DNA of 64,000 nucleotides, from positions 62,001-126,000 of the forward strand of contig CAVYHD010000022.1 in NCBI GenBank assembly GCA_963768075.1, read 5' to 3'. The notes under the pieces were generated by a model, which did not search any database, was not told the DNA's origin, and saw only the letters and a program-made list of their open reading frames with translations. Positions within the stretch are counted from its first letter, which is position 1, and every line of letters begins with the position of its first letter. Source of the stretch: QHXW01 sp963768075 (GTDB lineage: Bacteria; Acidobacteriota; Terriglobia; Bryobacterales; Bryobacteraceae). The translations under genes were made by a program, and so were the position numbers. Positions 55,712 to 64,000 of the stretch are shown here, one piece after another.

Positions 55712-55933
55712 ATGGAAACGCTGCTAACTGAGGAAGATGTCGCCAAACAATTGCACGTCAGCATCGCGTCGTTGCGACGATGGAGGCTTGAACGGCGCGG
55801 ACCGCAATTCATCAAGGTGGGTGCACTGGTGCGATACCGGCCGGAAGAGCTAGAGGCGTGGCTCGCTTCCCAGCCAACTGGAGGGGCGAATCCCGCTGGT
55901 TCACGGCGGCTCCACCAGAGTGCGGCGAGATGA
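55712..55933 (+). CDS. Excisionase/AlpA-like helix-turn-helix protein
   Basis: 73 residues from ATG 55712; an ATG at 55700 is also in frame but the GGGGGGAACC just before 55712 looks like its ribosome site. LLTEEDVAKQLHVSIASLRR and GPQFIKVGALVRYRPEELEA form the MerR/excisionase-type winged helix. It directly precedes the integrase gene, as recombination directionality factors do. Confidence 0.88.
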   Translation: METLLTEEDVAKQLHVSIASLRRWRLERRGPQFIKVGALVRYRPEELEAWLASQPTGGANPAGSRRLHQSAAR

Positions 55934-55947
55934 GAGAATAGCCAGCG

Positions 55948-57047
55948 ATGTCTCTGATCAGGCGCGGAAAAATTTGGTGGTACGAGTTCTGGTTCGCGGG
56001 CCAGCGCATCCAGGAATCATCCAAGTCCGCTTCGAAGACCGTGGCCCGCTCGCAGAGCAAAAGCGCCGGCGCGAATTGGAGGAGGGCTTTAACAACTTCG
56101 AGGATGTTCGTCAGGAACGGGTCCGCACGATTCGCGAAGTCGGTGAGGAGTATCTCGCCAGCTACAAATTGCGAAACCCACAGTCCGCCGTTTTCGCAGG
56201 GTATGCCGTGGCTCACGTTCAGCGATTGTTGGGTGATCGAATGCTCGTCGATTTAAATGAGCAGACGGTTAAAGAATTTCAGGATAAGAGGCTGGAGGAG
56301 AAGGCGGCTCCGAAGACAATCAACGAAGAAGTCGGTTTCCTGTTGAGGCTTCTGGGTGATATGGGCGATCTGCTTCGCGTGCGGCTCCGCAAGAAGAGGC
56401 TCTGAAGCTGAAGGTGCGGAAACAATGTCGGAAAGGCATACGAGCCCAGATGAGAAGGCGCGCATGATCGCGGCGGCGAAGGAGGCGCGTTCGCCGCACA
56501 TTTATCCCGCCTTGATGATTGCCCAAAACACGGGCATGCGTGAGCGCGGAAATGAAGAACCTGACTTGGGCACAGATCGATCTTGATAAGCGATACCTCT
56601 CAGTCGGTCGAAGCAAGACCGAAGCTGGTGAAGGCCGGACCATTCCTTTGAATTCCGCGCTGCACCAAGCGCTCGCCGATTACGCCGAGTGGTACAAAGA
56701 GCGATTCGGTGGAATTCGTCCCGAGTGGTACATCTTTCCGTTCGGCAGTCCGCGCCCGAATGATCCGACCCGGCCTGTCACCACGCTGAAGACAGCGTGG
56801 CAAAACCTGCGTAATAAGGCGAAAGTCCAGCGGGCGCTGGCACGACAACCGACACACGCTGATCACCGAACTAGCAGAGAAGGGCGCCGGGGACCAGACG
56901 ATCATGGACATCGCCGGCCACGTCTCGAAGCAGATGCTCAAGCACTATAGCCACATCCGCATGAAGGCGAAACGAGCGGCTCTCGAATCGATCCTGGAAA
57001 AGCCGTCCGATAATCTCTGGTTCGAGTTCAGGACAGCTCGCCAGTGA
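55948..57047 (+). pseudogene. Tyrosine recombinase/integrase, several frameshifts as sequenced
   Basis: Starts at ATG 55948 (MSLIRRGKIWWYEFWFAGQR, arm-binding domain). Frame changes follow near 56045, 56380, 56545 and 56835. The core-binding domain reads YAVAHVQRLLGDRMLVDLNE and FQDKRLEEKAAPKTINEEVG; the catalytic domain reads IYPALMIAQNTGMR (first Arg), LTWAQIDLDKRYLSVGRSKT (Lys), RHTLITELAEKGAGDQTIMD (Arg-His), IAGHVSKQMLKHYSHIRMKA (His and Tyr). Ends TGA 57047, 111 bp from tRNA-Asn. About 365 residues repaired. The catalytic residues are all present although the frame is not. Confidence 0.87.
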
Positions 57048-57076
57048 CCAGCAGATGCGCAGCAGGTTGAAGAGGG

Positions 57077-57097
57077 GTCCCTACAAAAGTCCCTACA
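57077..57097. repeat. Repeated nonamer GTCCCTACA between integrase and tRNA
   Basis: GTCCCTACA occurs at 57077-57085 and 57089-57097, 12 bp apart, between the integrase stop and the tRNA. Short direct repeats here could be arm-type integrase sites. Based on sequence and position only. Confidence 0.4.
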
Positions 57098-57155
57098 GTC
57101 GGGCTAATTTTTGTGGTGGGAAGGATCGGAAAGCAGCTCGTAAGTCTTTGAAAAG

Positions 57156-57233
<78 letters not shown>

Positions 57234-57282
57234 GCAACACTGCGCAGGCCTTTTTATTATAGGCAAAGCGCGCCGCGATGTG

Positions 57283-58071
57283 TCAAACCCGAGCCGCTTC
57301 CTGTATGGCTCGCGCGTAATCCAGAAACAATTCCAAGCCCCTGTATTCGGCCGCTCCCAGCTCACTTACAATGTGCGTCGTCAAGTACTCCCTGGCCAAA
57401 TCGCCGGGTAGCCGTCGCTGCGCGGTTTCCACGCGGATGATGTCGTCCAGGTGCGCGCGGCCGAACTGGTAAGAAGCGTGGAACACTGCTTCCACTTGCG
57501 GCCTGATGGCTTGCCTGCGTCCCGCCCAAATGGCGAAGACCATCGGGAGACCGGTCATTTCGGTCCACGCAGAGCCCAAATCAAGCACGTGATAGTCCAG
57601 ACGATCCGGATCGAGATGCAGCGCTGGATCGCCGATGATTAACGCCGCATCCGCTACCGCCAGCATCCTTGCGAGATCCGGCTCGTGCGAAAGTATGTGC
57701 GGCAGCGCGCCATAGCGCCGGTCCAGAATCACGCGCGCCAATGCGACCGAGGTCCGCGAACTGATGTCGCCCGCCAGCGTTCGAATCTCGCTAAACGGCT
57801 TGGAGGAAATCAGCAGAATACTGCGCACCGCCCCCCGCGAGGCGATCCCCAAGCCGCGCACTCTGCCGTAATCGTGCCGGTTCAATTCCACCGAAGGGAT
57901 GATGCCAATGTCCGCTGCGCCCGTCGCCACTTCGCGAGCACACTCGGACGGAATACGAAACTCCAGGTCGAATGCGCCACGCTGATCGCCGTGCAACATG
58001 CCCCACACCAACGGAGACGTGTTCAGATAACTTACCGCGCAGACTTTGATCGTAGGATCGAATGGAATCAA
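57283..58071 (-). CDS. mqnA: Chorismate dehydratase MqnA (futalosine menaquinone pathway)
   Basis: About 263 residues from a TTG at 58071 (LIPFDPTIKVCAVSYLNTSP). The open frame extends to 58212, but that part is antisense-like overlap with the GGDEF gene. Motifs of MqnA/MqnD-type periplasmic-binding folds: VSYLNTSPLVWGM, FRIPSECAREVATGAADIGI, IPSVELNR, LGIASRGAVRSILLIS, DLGSAWTEMTGLPMVFAIWA. Converts chorismate to 3-enolpyruvylbenzoate in the cytoplasm. Last gene of a minus-strand run ymdB-GGDEF-mqnA. Confidence 0.9.
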   Translation of the reverse strand: MIPFDPTIKVCAVSYLNTSPLVWGMLHGDQRGAFDLEFRIPSECAREVATGAADIGIIPSVELNRHDYGRVRGLGIASRGAVRSILLISSKPFSEIRTLAGDISSRTSVALARVILDRRYGALPHILSHEPDLARMLAVADAALIIGDPALHLDPDRLDYHVLDLGSAWTEMTGLPMVFAIWAGRRQAIRPQVEAVFHASYQFGRAHLDDIIRVETAQRRLPGDLAREYLTTHIVSELGAAEYRGLELFLDYARAIQEAARV

Positions 58072-58103
58072 TTTCCAGTCTAGCAGCAGTGACGAACCAT
58101 GCC

Positions 58104-59267
58104 CTACTCCGGGCGGGTCGCGGACCGGAGCTTCTTGTACGAGTACATGTCCCGATCCGCCGCGTCCAGCACTTGCCGCAAGGGCCCGCCCGTCGCCTCC
58201 GAAGCACCCCAACTGAAGGAAATCGGGAGGACTCCGTAGCCGCGGACGCGGAAATTGTTCAGCCGGTGGCGCACCTCCTGCATGCGCGCCTTCACCACCG
58301 CCAGATTCTGATTGCGGAATAGAATCACAAACTCATCCCCGCCCCAGCGAAACGCCTCGTCTTCCTGCCGGATCGACGAACGCATGAGGTGCCCGATATT
58401 TCGCAGGATCTCGTCGCCCACCAGATGCCCGTACTGGTCGTTGATGCTCTTGAAATTGTCCATGTCACACACCGCCACGACGCCCAGAAACGATTCCCTG
58501 CCATCCATGCGGCGCTCGAGTGCCGCCTGATTGAGCAGGCCGGTCAGCCCGTCGAGGTCGAGGTTCTTCAGGCTCTGACGCCTGACCGCATCCATCTCGC
58601 TCGAGAGGGCGTCGATGCGGTCTCGCTGGTTTTCGATCCACATCGCCATCGCGGCGAACGCCAGCAGCGTCAGCAGCGCAAAATCATAAAAGCTGTTGTA
58701 CTGCAAATAGTGCGGCCACTGCGGGCGCCCGCCGCGGTTATACAAATAGAAGAATACGACCGCGTTGTGCAGGAAGGCGACCGCAAAGCAAAGCAGCGAA
58801 AAACGGAACAGCCGGCCGCCCACGCCCCCACTGCCGCGGATCATGAAGAAGCTGTACAGGTAGATACTCCCGAGCACGAGCCCGTGCACCGCCTGAAAGC
58901 CTTCGAAGCTGCTCTCGAGCCCCAGAAGGTAGACCACCGCGAGGAATACCGGAAAGCCCACCAGCACCTGCGCTGCCGTCTTCCAGTTCTGCACCGCCCG
59001 CGTCGGCCCCCCACGCGCGGCCGCTAACAGCGCCAGGGCAAACGCAAATTCGAAAAGCGCGTAAGGTCCCAGCCAGAACACCACCGTGGTCAGGAAGAAC
59101 ACGCGCAGGCAAATCAGCGCCACAACCTGTAGCGCCCACGCCAGGCTCCAGTAGCCGAAGTAAACGATTCCCGATTGCCGCCAGAGAAATAGAAAAACCA
59201 GACAGAAAAGACAGGTGCCCAGCACCTGAACGTTCAGTGCCGTCACATCGAGCGCCGGCGGGTTCAT
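58104..59267 (-). CDS. Membrane-bound diguanylate cyclase (GGDEF)
   Basis: 387 residues. Residues 1-215 contain about six to seven hydrophobic segments (VLGTCLFCLVFLFLWRQ, FAFALALLAAARG). The C-terminal catalytic domain has DLDGLTGLLNQAALERRM, DNFKSINDQYGHLVGDEILR and the active-site FRWGGDEFVILFRN. An inhibitory I-site RQED sits five residues before GGDEF, so product feedback is expected. The start abuts the ymdB stop without a gap. Makes cyclic di-GMP in response to a membrane signal. Confidence 0.95.
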   Translation of the reverse strand: MNPPALDVTALNVQVLGTCLFCLVFLFLWRQSGIVYFGYWSLAWALQVVALICLRVFFLTTVVFWLGPYALFEFAFALALLAAARGGPTRAVQNWKTAAQVLVGFPVFLAVVYLLGLESSFEGFQAVHGLVLGSIYLYSFFMIRGSGGVGGRLFRFSLLCFAVAFLHNAVVFFYLYNRGGRPQWPHYLQYNSFYDFALLTLLAFAAMAMWIENQRDRIDALSSEMDAVRRQSLKNLDLDGLTGLLNQAALERRMDGRESFLGVVAVCDMDNFKSINDQYGHLVGDEILRNIGHLMRSSIRQEDEAFRWGGDEFVILFRNQNLAVVKARMQEVRHRLNNFRVRGYGVLPISFSWGASEATGGPLRQVLDAADRDMYSYKKLRSATRPE

Positions 59268-60047
59268 TCAATCGCCCTTCAGGGTGTGACGACGGATCTC
59301 GATCGCGCGCCCGGTCGCGTCGTCCACCTCGACGATAACCGAATGCAGTTCCACCGACCCCTTGGCGGGTTCCATCCGCGCTGGCATCCCGTTTAGGAAG
59401 CGCTCGATGATCATGTCCTTACGGACCCCGATCACCGAATCGTAGGGTCCGGTCATGCCTACGTCGGTTTGATAGGCCGTGCCGCCAGGAAGAATGCGCG
59501 TGTCCGCGGTCGGTATGTGTGTGTGGGTGCCGACAATCGCCGATACGCGGCCATCCAGATACCAGCCCATCGCCATCTTCTCGCTCGTAAGTTCCGCGTG
59601 AAAGTCCACGAAGCGAACTTTTGTGCCCGCGACCGCGTTCAGAATCTCATCCGCTTTGCGGAACGGGCATTCCGTCATGGGCATGTACGTTCGGCCTTGT
59701 AGGTTGATCACGGCGCATTGGTTGCCATTCCGCGCGTTGGCCACGATCACGCCCGATCCCGGGGCCGCCGCCGAATAGTTCGCCGGACGGAGCAGCGCCG
59801 GCTGGCGCGCCAGGTAATCGTAGATCTCCTTCTTGTCCCAAATGTGATTGCCGGTGGTGAGAACGTCAAGCCCCAGGGCGAACAGTTCTTCGGCGATCGA
59901 TGGCGTCACGCCAAAACCGCCGGCCGAGTTCTCCGCGTTAGCGATGGCGAGATCGATGCGCTGCGTTTTCTTGATATCCGCCAGATGATCGGCCACGATG
60001 TGTCGGCCAACCGATGAAAAAATATCCCCGATAAAAAGAATGTTCAT
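59268..60047 (-). CDS. ymdB: YmdB-family metallophosphoesterase (TIGR00282)
   Basis: 259 residues, the family length. Metal-site motifs in order: MNILFIGDIFSSVGR, IANAENSAGGFG, TGNHIWDKKEIYDYL, VRFVDFHAELTSEKMAMG, and VGTHTHIPTADTRIL. Known members hydrolyse 2',3'-cyclic nucleotides and affect biofilm/motility decisions in Firmicutes. Here it heads a run with a diguanylate cyclase, so a link to second-messenger control is plausible. Confidence 0.95.
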   Translation of the reverse strand: MNILFIGDIFSSVGRHIVADHLADIKKTQRIDLAIANAENSAGGFGVTPSIAEELFALGLDVLTTGNHIWDKKEIYDYLARQPALLRPANYSAAAPGSGVIVANARNGNQCAVINLQGRTYMPMTECPFRKADEILNAVAGTKVRFVDFHAELTSEKMAMGWYLDGRVSAIVGTHTHIPTADTRILPGGTAYQTDVGMTGPYDSVIGVRKDMIIERFLNGMPARMEPAKGSVELHSVIVEVDDATGRAIEIRRHTLKGD

Positions 60048-60117
60048 AGGCGGCGCATCGGCCGGCGGCCCCGCGAGTCTCCCCGTTTAGATGACTCGAT
60101 CCGCCGCTTGTTGGAGC

Positions 60118-61785
60118 TCAAAACTTTGAGGTCACTGCGCCTTCAGACGCCGACGATACCAGCGCGCAGTACTTCGCGAATACACCAGTCGCATAGTGCG
60201 GAGCCGGTGCTTGCCAGCGCTTCAGCCTCTCGGCAATTTTCTCTGGCGCGATTTCGATATTGATCTCCCGCGCATCCACGTCGATCGAGATCGTGTCCCC
60301 CTCTTCTACCGCCGCAATTGGCCCCCCGTTGGCCGCCTCCGGCGCTACGTGCGCCACCATGAAACCGTGCGTGGCTCCGCTGAAACGCCCATCGGTCACC
60401 AGGGCGACGGAATCCGACAGGCCCACTCCAACGATCGCTCCCGTTACTCCCAGCATCTCGCGCATCCCCGGCCCGCCTCTCGGCCCTTCGTACCGGATCA
60501 CCACCACGTCGTTGGCACGGATCTCTCCGCGCGTCACCGCCGCCATCGCGTCTTCCTCGCGGCCAAACACCCGCGCCGGCCCGCGGTGCAGCTTCTTGTC
60601 ATGGCCTGCCAGCTTGATGACGCAGCCATCCGGCGCGAGTGACCCGCGCAGGATCGCGAGACCACCGGTCGGCTTAAGAGGCTTATCGAGCGGCCGGATC
60701 ACTTCCTGCCCCGGCGTTTCCACCGCCTTTGCCGCTTCTTCTGCAAATGTGCGCCCCGTGCAGGTTACGGCCGTGCCATCCACGTATCCGCCTTTCACCA
60801 GCCTCTGCGCGATCACCGGAATCCCGCCCGCCTTGTCCACATCCACCGCCACAAAGCGCCCTCCGGGCTTCAAATCCACCAGGATCGGCGTGCGGCTGCT
60901 CACACGATCGAAATCTTCCATAGCCAGCGGGACGCCGGCTTCGCGCGCGATAGCCAGCAGATGCAGGACGGCGTTGGTCGATCCGCCCGTGGCCGCCACG
61001 CCCGCTATCGCATTCTCCAGCGCTTTCCGCGTCACGATCTCGCGCGGCCGCCGGTTGTTCCGCACGGCGTCCATCACAATTTCGCCGCACCGGATGCACA
61101 CATCGTTCTTCCGCGGGTCTACCTGCGGCACCGCCGCCGTTCCCATGGGAGAAAGCCCGATCAGCTCCATCACCGTCGCCATGGTGTTAGCCGTGAACTG
61201 GCCTCCGCACGCGCCCGCCCCCGGACAAGCCTCGTTTTCGATTTCCAGCAGTTCCTGATCGCTCATGCGTCCCGCCGCATTGGCGCCCACGGCCTCGAAC
61301 ACATCCTGGATCGTGATGTCGTGCCCCTTGTGCCGGCCCGGCAGAATCGACCCGCCATACAGCACGATCCCCGGTATGTTCAGCCGCAATAGCGCCATCG
61401 CGCCGCCGGGAATGGTCTTATCGCACGCCACCAAAGCCACCAGGCCGTCGAACATATGGCCGCGCGCCACCAGTTCGATCGAGTCCGCGATCACCTCGCG
61501 GCTCACCAGCGACGCTTTCATGCCTTCGGTCCCCATGGTGATGCCGTCGCTGATCGCGATGGTGTTGAACTCCATGGGCGTACCACCCGCCTTCCGCACG
61601 CCTTCCTTGACTTTCTCCGCCAGCGCGCGCAGGTTGTAGTTGCACGGCATCGTTTCGGTCCACGTGTTGGCGATCCCGATAATCGGCTTTTTCAGATCGT
61701 CGTCGGTGAACCCGATAGCCTTCAAGAATGAGCGGGCCGGAGCGCGGTCCCGGCCCTGCGTGATCGTGTAACTGTTGAGTTTCAT
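60118..61785 (-). CDS. ilvD: Dihydroxy-acid dehydratase
   Basis: 555 residues from ATG 61785 (MKLNSYTITQGRDRAPARSF); the frame is open to 62031 but the extra part has no homology. Iron-sulfur cysteines are in TMPCNYNLRALAE, VALVACDKTIPGGAMAL and CPGAGACGGQFTANTMAT. C-terminal signatures YEGPRGGPGMREMLGVTGAI and LVTDGRFSGATHGFMVAHVA. Cytoplasmic enzyme of branched-chain amino-acid synthesis. Single gene, divergent from the PEGA-like gene, 223 bp apart. Confidence 0.97.
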   Translation of the reverse strand: MKLNSYTITQGRDRAPARSFLKAIGFTDDDLKKPIIGIANTWTETMPCNYNLRALAEKVKEGVRKAGGTPMEFNTIAISDGITMGTEGMKASLVSREVIADSIELVARGHMFDGLVALVACDKTIPGGAMALLRLNIPGIVLYGGSILPGRHKGHDITIQDVFEAVGANAAGRMSDQELLEIENEACPGAGACGGQFTANTMATVMELIGLSPMGTAAVPQVDPRKNDVCIRCGEIVMDAVRNNRRPREIVTRKALENAIAGVAATGGSTNAVLHLLAIAREAGVPLAMEDFDRVSSRTPILVDLKPGGRFVAVDVDKAGGIPVIAQRLVKGGYVDGTAVTCTGRTFAEEAAKAVETPGQEVIRPLDKPLKPTGGLAILRGSLAPDGCVIKLAGHDKKLHRGPARVFGREEDAMAAVTRGEIRANDVVVIRYEGPRGGPGMREMLGVTGAIVGVGLSDSVALVTDGRFSGATHGFMVAHVAPEAANGGPIAAVEEGDTISIDVDAREINIEIAPEKIAERLKRWQAPAPHYATGVFAKYCALVSSASEGAVTSKF

Positions 61786-62008
61786 CGGAATTAACCATCT
61801 TACTGCAAGCGGCCGCGCCGCTTGGAACCGGGCAGTTCGGCCGGGCAGGCACTGACCTGGCGCTACCGATACCTGAGGCCTCCGGCGGTCGGTGATATTG
61901 TAGAGTATGACCCAGCGGGCTGATAAGGGTTCCAGCTCAACAGAAATTTGCCGGAAACGGTCTGCGGGCAAAAGCTTCGTTACGAATTGAGGAGTTGATC
62001 TGCAAACC

Positions 62009-62626
62009 ATGTATACGGAAATACAGCACACAAACGCGAAGATTCAGGTTCCGGGTAGTTCCATTCGACGCTTCCTGCTCACCGCTGCGCTCGCGGCTTT
62101 AGCCGTTACCAGCGCTACCGCCCAGGTAACCGGTTACGTCAAAGCGCGAGGTACGCCGGGCGACGCCGGCGTTTTCATCAACGGTCAATACGTCGGGCCG
62201 GCCTCGAGATTCACGGTTCCGGAAAAGTATCCTACTCCCCCAGGAGACGTCGAGGTTTCCTTCAGGGACCCGCGGTATGAAGAGTACACGACCAAAGTGA
62301 CGGTCCGTGCGAAGAAAACTACTCACATCAAGTACTCGCTCAAGAAGCTCGAAGTACCGAAACCTCCGTTCGGGCGCTTCCGGCTGGGTGGTGGCGAGTC
62401 CGAATCGTTCATCTCCATCGCGGTGGGTGACACAGGCGCGGTTTACATCAACGACAAATATTTTGGTTATGTCGACGAGTTGAACAACGTGGGCGGCGGC
62501 CTGCTACTTCCCCCCGGAACCTACGATCTGCATGTCGTGTCTCCGATTTACGGCGAGATCCGCCAGAAGATTACCATCGAGGCCAACAAAGTTACGGTTG
62601 TGCCGTTACCGAAGAAGGGTACTTAG
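62009..62626 (+). CDS. Secreted protein with two PEGA-like beta repeats
   Basis: 205 residues. Signal peptide RRFLLTAALAALAVTSATAQ ending near residue 39. Two repeats follow: GDAGVFINGQYVGPASRFTV with PPGDVEVSFRDPRYEEYTTK, and GAVYINDKYFGYVDELNNVG with PPGTYDLHVVSPIYGEIRQK. This is the PEGA pattern (surface/periplasmic beta modules). The stop is 12 bp before the next gene's apparent start, so the two are likely co-transcribed. Confidence 0.8.
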   Translation: MYTEIQHTNAKIQVPGSSIRRFLLTAALAALAVTSATAQVTGYVKARGTPGDAGVFINGQYVGPASRFTVPEKYPTPPGDVEVSFRDPRYEEYTTKVTVRAKKTTHIKYSLKKLEVPKPPFGRFRLGGGESESFISIAVGDTGAVYINDKYFGYVDELNNVGGGLLLPPGTYDLHVVSPIYGEIRQKITIEANKVTVVPLPKKGT

Positions 62627-62638
62627 AGGAGCCGCCGA

Positions 62639-64000
62639 ATTTCGCTTATTCGACTGGCATCGCTCGTTCTGGCGCTCGCGTCCTGCGCGCCTGCAGGCGA
62701 CTGGGTCCGTTTTCGTGGCCCGAACGGTTCAGGAGTTGCGGAAACGGCCGGGCTGCCGGACGTCTTCGGCCCCGGCAGCAACGTCATTTGGAAAACGGCG
62801 CTTCCGCTTGGTCATTCGTCTCCCGTACTCAGCGGTGATCGTGTTTTCGTTACAGCTGTCGATCAAGGCAAACTCTATACGCTCAGCCTGAGCCGCGCGA
62901 CTGGCCAGATCCTGTGGCGGCGCGAGTGTCCCAGAGGCCGCACCGAACCGCTCGACAAGCTGAACACCGCCGCTTCCCCCACCCCCGCGCTTGACGGCTC
63001 AAACGTTTATGTATTCTTCGGCGATTTCGGATTGGTCTCCTACGGCTTCGACGGCAACGAGCGTTGGCGCCTGCCGCTCGGTCCGTTTCACAACGTCTAT
63101 GGCATGGGCGCATCTCCCGTTGTGGCCGGCGATAAAGTCGTGCTGGTCTGCGATCAGTCGACCGGTTCGTTCATCATCGCGATCGGAAAGGACGATGGCC
63201 GTGTTCGGTGGAAGCGGGATCGGCCCGAAGCGTTGAGTGGCCATTCCACCCCCATCGTGTATCACGCCAACGGCGGCGCATCCGACATCATCGCCCCGGG
63301 CTCGTTTCGTGCCGATGCGTACTCGCTCGATACCGGCGAAACCACGTGGTCCGTGGGCGGCCTCGCGTCCGAAATGAAATCCGGCGCCGTGGTCGGCGAT
63401 GGCGTCATCTACTTCAGCGGCTTCAATACCCCGGACAACGATCCCGGCCGCCAGATTCACCTTCCGCCGTTTGCGGACGTCCTTGCAGCCTACGACAAGG
63501 ATAAGGATGGAAGGATTTCTCTGGCCGAAGCCCTGGACGCACGAACTAAAGCGTACTTCCGCTTCATCGACCTCAATCAGGACGGGTTCCTCTCGGAAGA
63601 GGAATGGAAAATTTACGTAGCCACCACGGTCGCGGAGAACGGCTTGCTGGCTATCCGCCCAATGGGCCGCGGCGACATCACCGCAAATAGCCTGCGCTGG
63701 AAATATCAGCGCTCGATACCCCAATTACCCACGGTCCTCCTCTATCAGGAAGTCCTCTACATGATCAACGATGCCGGTGTCCTCACCACGCTCGACCCCT
63801 CCACAGGCGCCGTGCTCAAGCAAGGCCGGCTGCGCGGCGTCGCGGACCGTTTTTTTGCCTCGCCGGTCGCCGCGGACGACAAGGTTTTCTTCGTGAGCCA
63901 GACCGGAATCGTGACCGTTCTAAAGGCGGGCGGTCAACAAGAGGTTCTAGCCGTCAACGAATTGGACGACGAGTGCTATGCGACACCCGCGATTGCCGAT
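62639..64000 (+). CDS. PQQ-type beta-propeller protein with EF-hands, partial
   Basis: Open frame to the right edge, about 454 residues seen. AGGAG (62628-62632 region) points to a start near 62639, where the in-frame codon is ATT; no ATG/GTG is close, so the start is unresolved. Signal peptide IRLASLVLALASCAPAGD, possibly a lipobox (ALASC). Propeller strands: WVRFRGPNGSGVAETAGLPD, LYTLSLSRATGQILWRRE, FIIAIGKDDGRVRWKRDRPE. An insert carries two EF-hand-like loops: DKDKDGRISLAEALDARTK and DLNQDGFLSEEEWKIY. The PQQ-like repeat architecture with calcium loops is common in Acidobacteriota and Planctomycetes secreted proteins; ligand unknown. Confidence 0.85.
   Translation, partial: MSLIRLASLVLALASCAPAGDWVRFRGPNGSGVAETAGLPDVFGPGSNVIWKTALPLGHSSPVLSGDRVFVTAVDQGKLYTLSLSRATGQILWRRECPRGRTEPLDKLNTAASPTPALDGSNVYVFFGDFGLVSYGFDGNERWRLPLGPFHNVYGMGASPVVAGDKVVLVCDQSTGSFIIAIGKDDGRVRWKRDRPEALSGHSTPIVYHANGGASDIIAPGSFRADAYSLDTGETTWSVGGLASEMKSGAVVGDGVIYFSGFNTPDNDPGRQIHLPPFADVLAAYDKDKDGRISLAEALDARTKAYFRFIDLNQDGFLSEEEWKIYVATTVAENGLLAIRPMGRGDITANSLRWKYQRSIPQLPTVLLYQEVLYMINDAGVLTTLDPSTGAVLKQGRLRGVADRFFASPVAADDKVFFVSQTGIVTVLKAGGQQEVLAVNELDDECYATPAIAD

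Overview
The window looks like a piece of an Acidobacteriota chromosome, most likely Bryobacterales/Solibacteraceae-like. The signs are three Oar-like TonB-dependent receptors with an N-terminal carboxypeptidase-regulatory domain, a planctomycete/Solibacter-type cytochrome (PSCyt1/PSCyt2/PSD1) plus DUF1501 pair, FG-GAP/ASPIC-UnbV and TPR secreted proteins, and menaquinone synthesis by the futalosine route (mqnA). The taxonomic call is inference from gene families; no rRNA is present.

Region by region. 1-11.8 kb: a partial TonB receptor, a divergent pair of TPR genes, an FG-GAP/ASPIC protein, and the PSD1-DUF1501 operon. 11.9-19.3 kb: a plus-strand catabolic-looking cluster (SMP-30 lactonase, MetE-C-like zinc enzyme, MFS transporter, two half-size EamA permeases, enolase-superfamily dehydratase, SDR dehydrogenase) closed by an AraC-type regulator; a lactone-sugar acid-keto acid route is the simplest reading. 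19.5-26.4 kb: an exported SelA-like PLP protein, an ECF sigma/anti-sigma pair, a decayed VOC-SpoIIE phosphatase, an esterase and a TPR protein. 26.7-36.6 kb: two further TonB receptors, both frameshifted, flanking an intact GH2 glycosidase of the exo-beta-glucosaminidase type. 36.8-37.8 kb: a scrap zone with a kinase remnant, a truncated cytochrome domain and an N-truncated ANTAR gene.

About 37.8-57.2 kb is an integrated element. Its right end is a tyrosine recombinase plus excisionase abutting tRNA-Asn(GTT); it carries a MobF relaxase operon with ParA-like and ribbon-helix-helix partners, an HNH module, a five-fold 11-bp repeat array next to a small predicted DNA-binding gene, and a defence-like block: two AbiEi/AbiEii pairs, a TOTE-type primase-helicase, and a RecB-like nuclease (TM0106 family) read directly into an IS66-type transposase. 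57.3-64 kb is ordinary chromosome: mqnA, a GGDEF protein, ymdB, ilvD, a PEGA-like protein and a partial PQQ-propeller/EF-hand protein.

Many genes between 22.9 and 57 kb are broken by single-base indels, while 1-22 kb and 57-64 kb look clean. In the two large TonB receptors and the first AbiEii gene I reconstructed fourteen breaks, and all fourteen are one-base duplications, which suggests sequence error or a very biased mutation process rather than ordinary decay. Frameshifted genes are listed as pseudogenes as sequenced.
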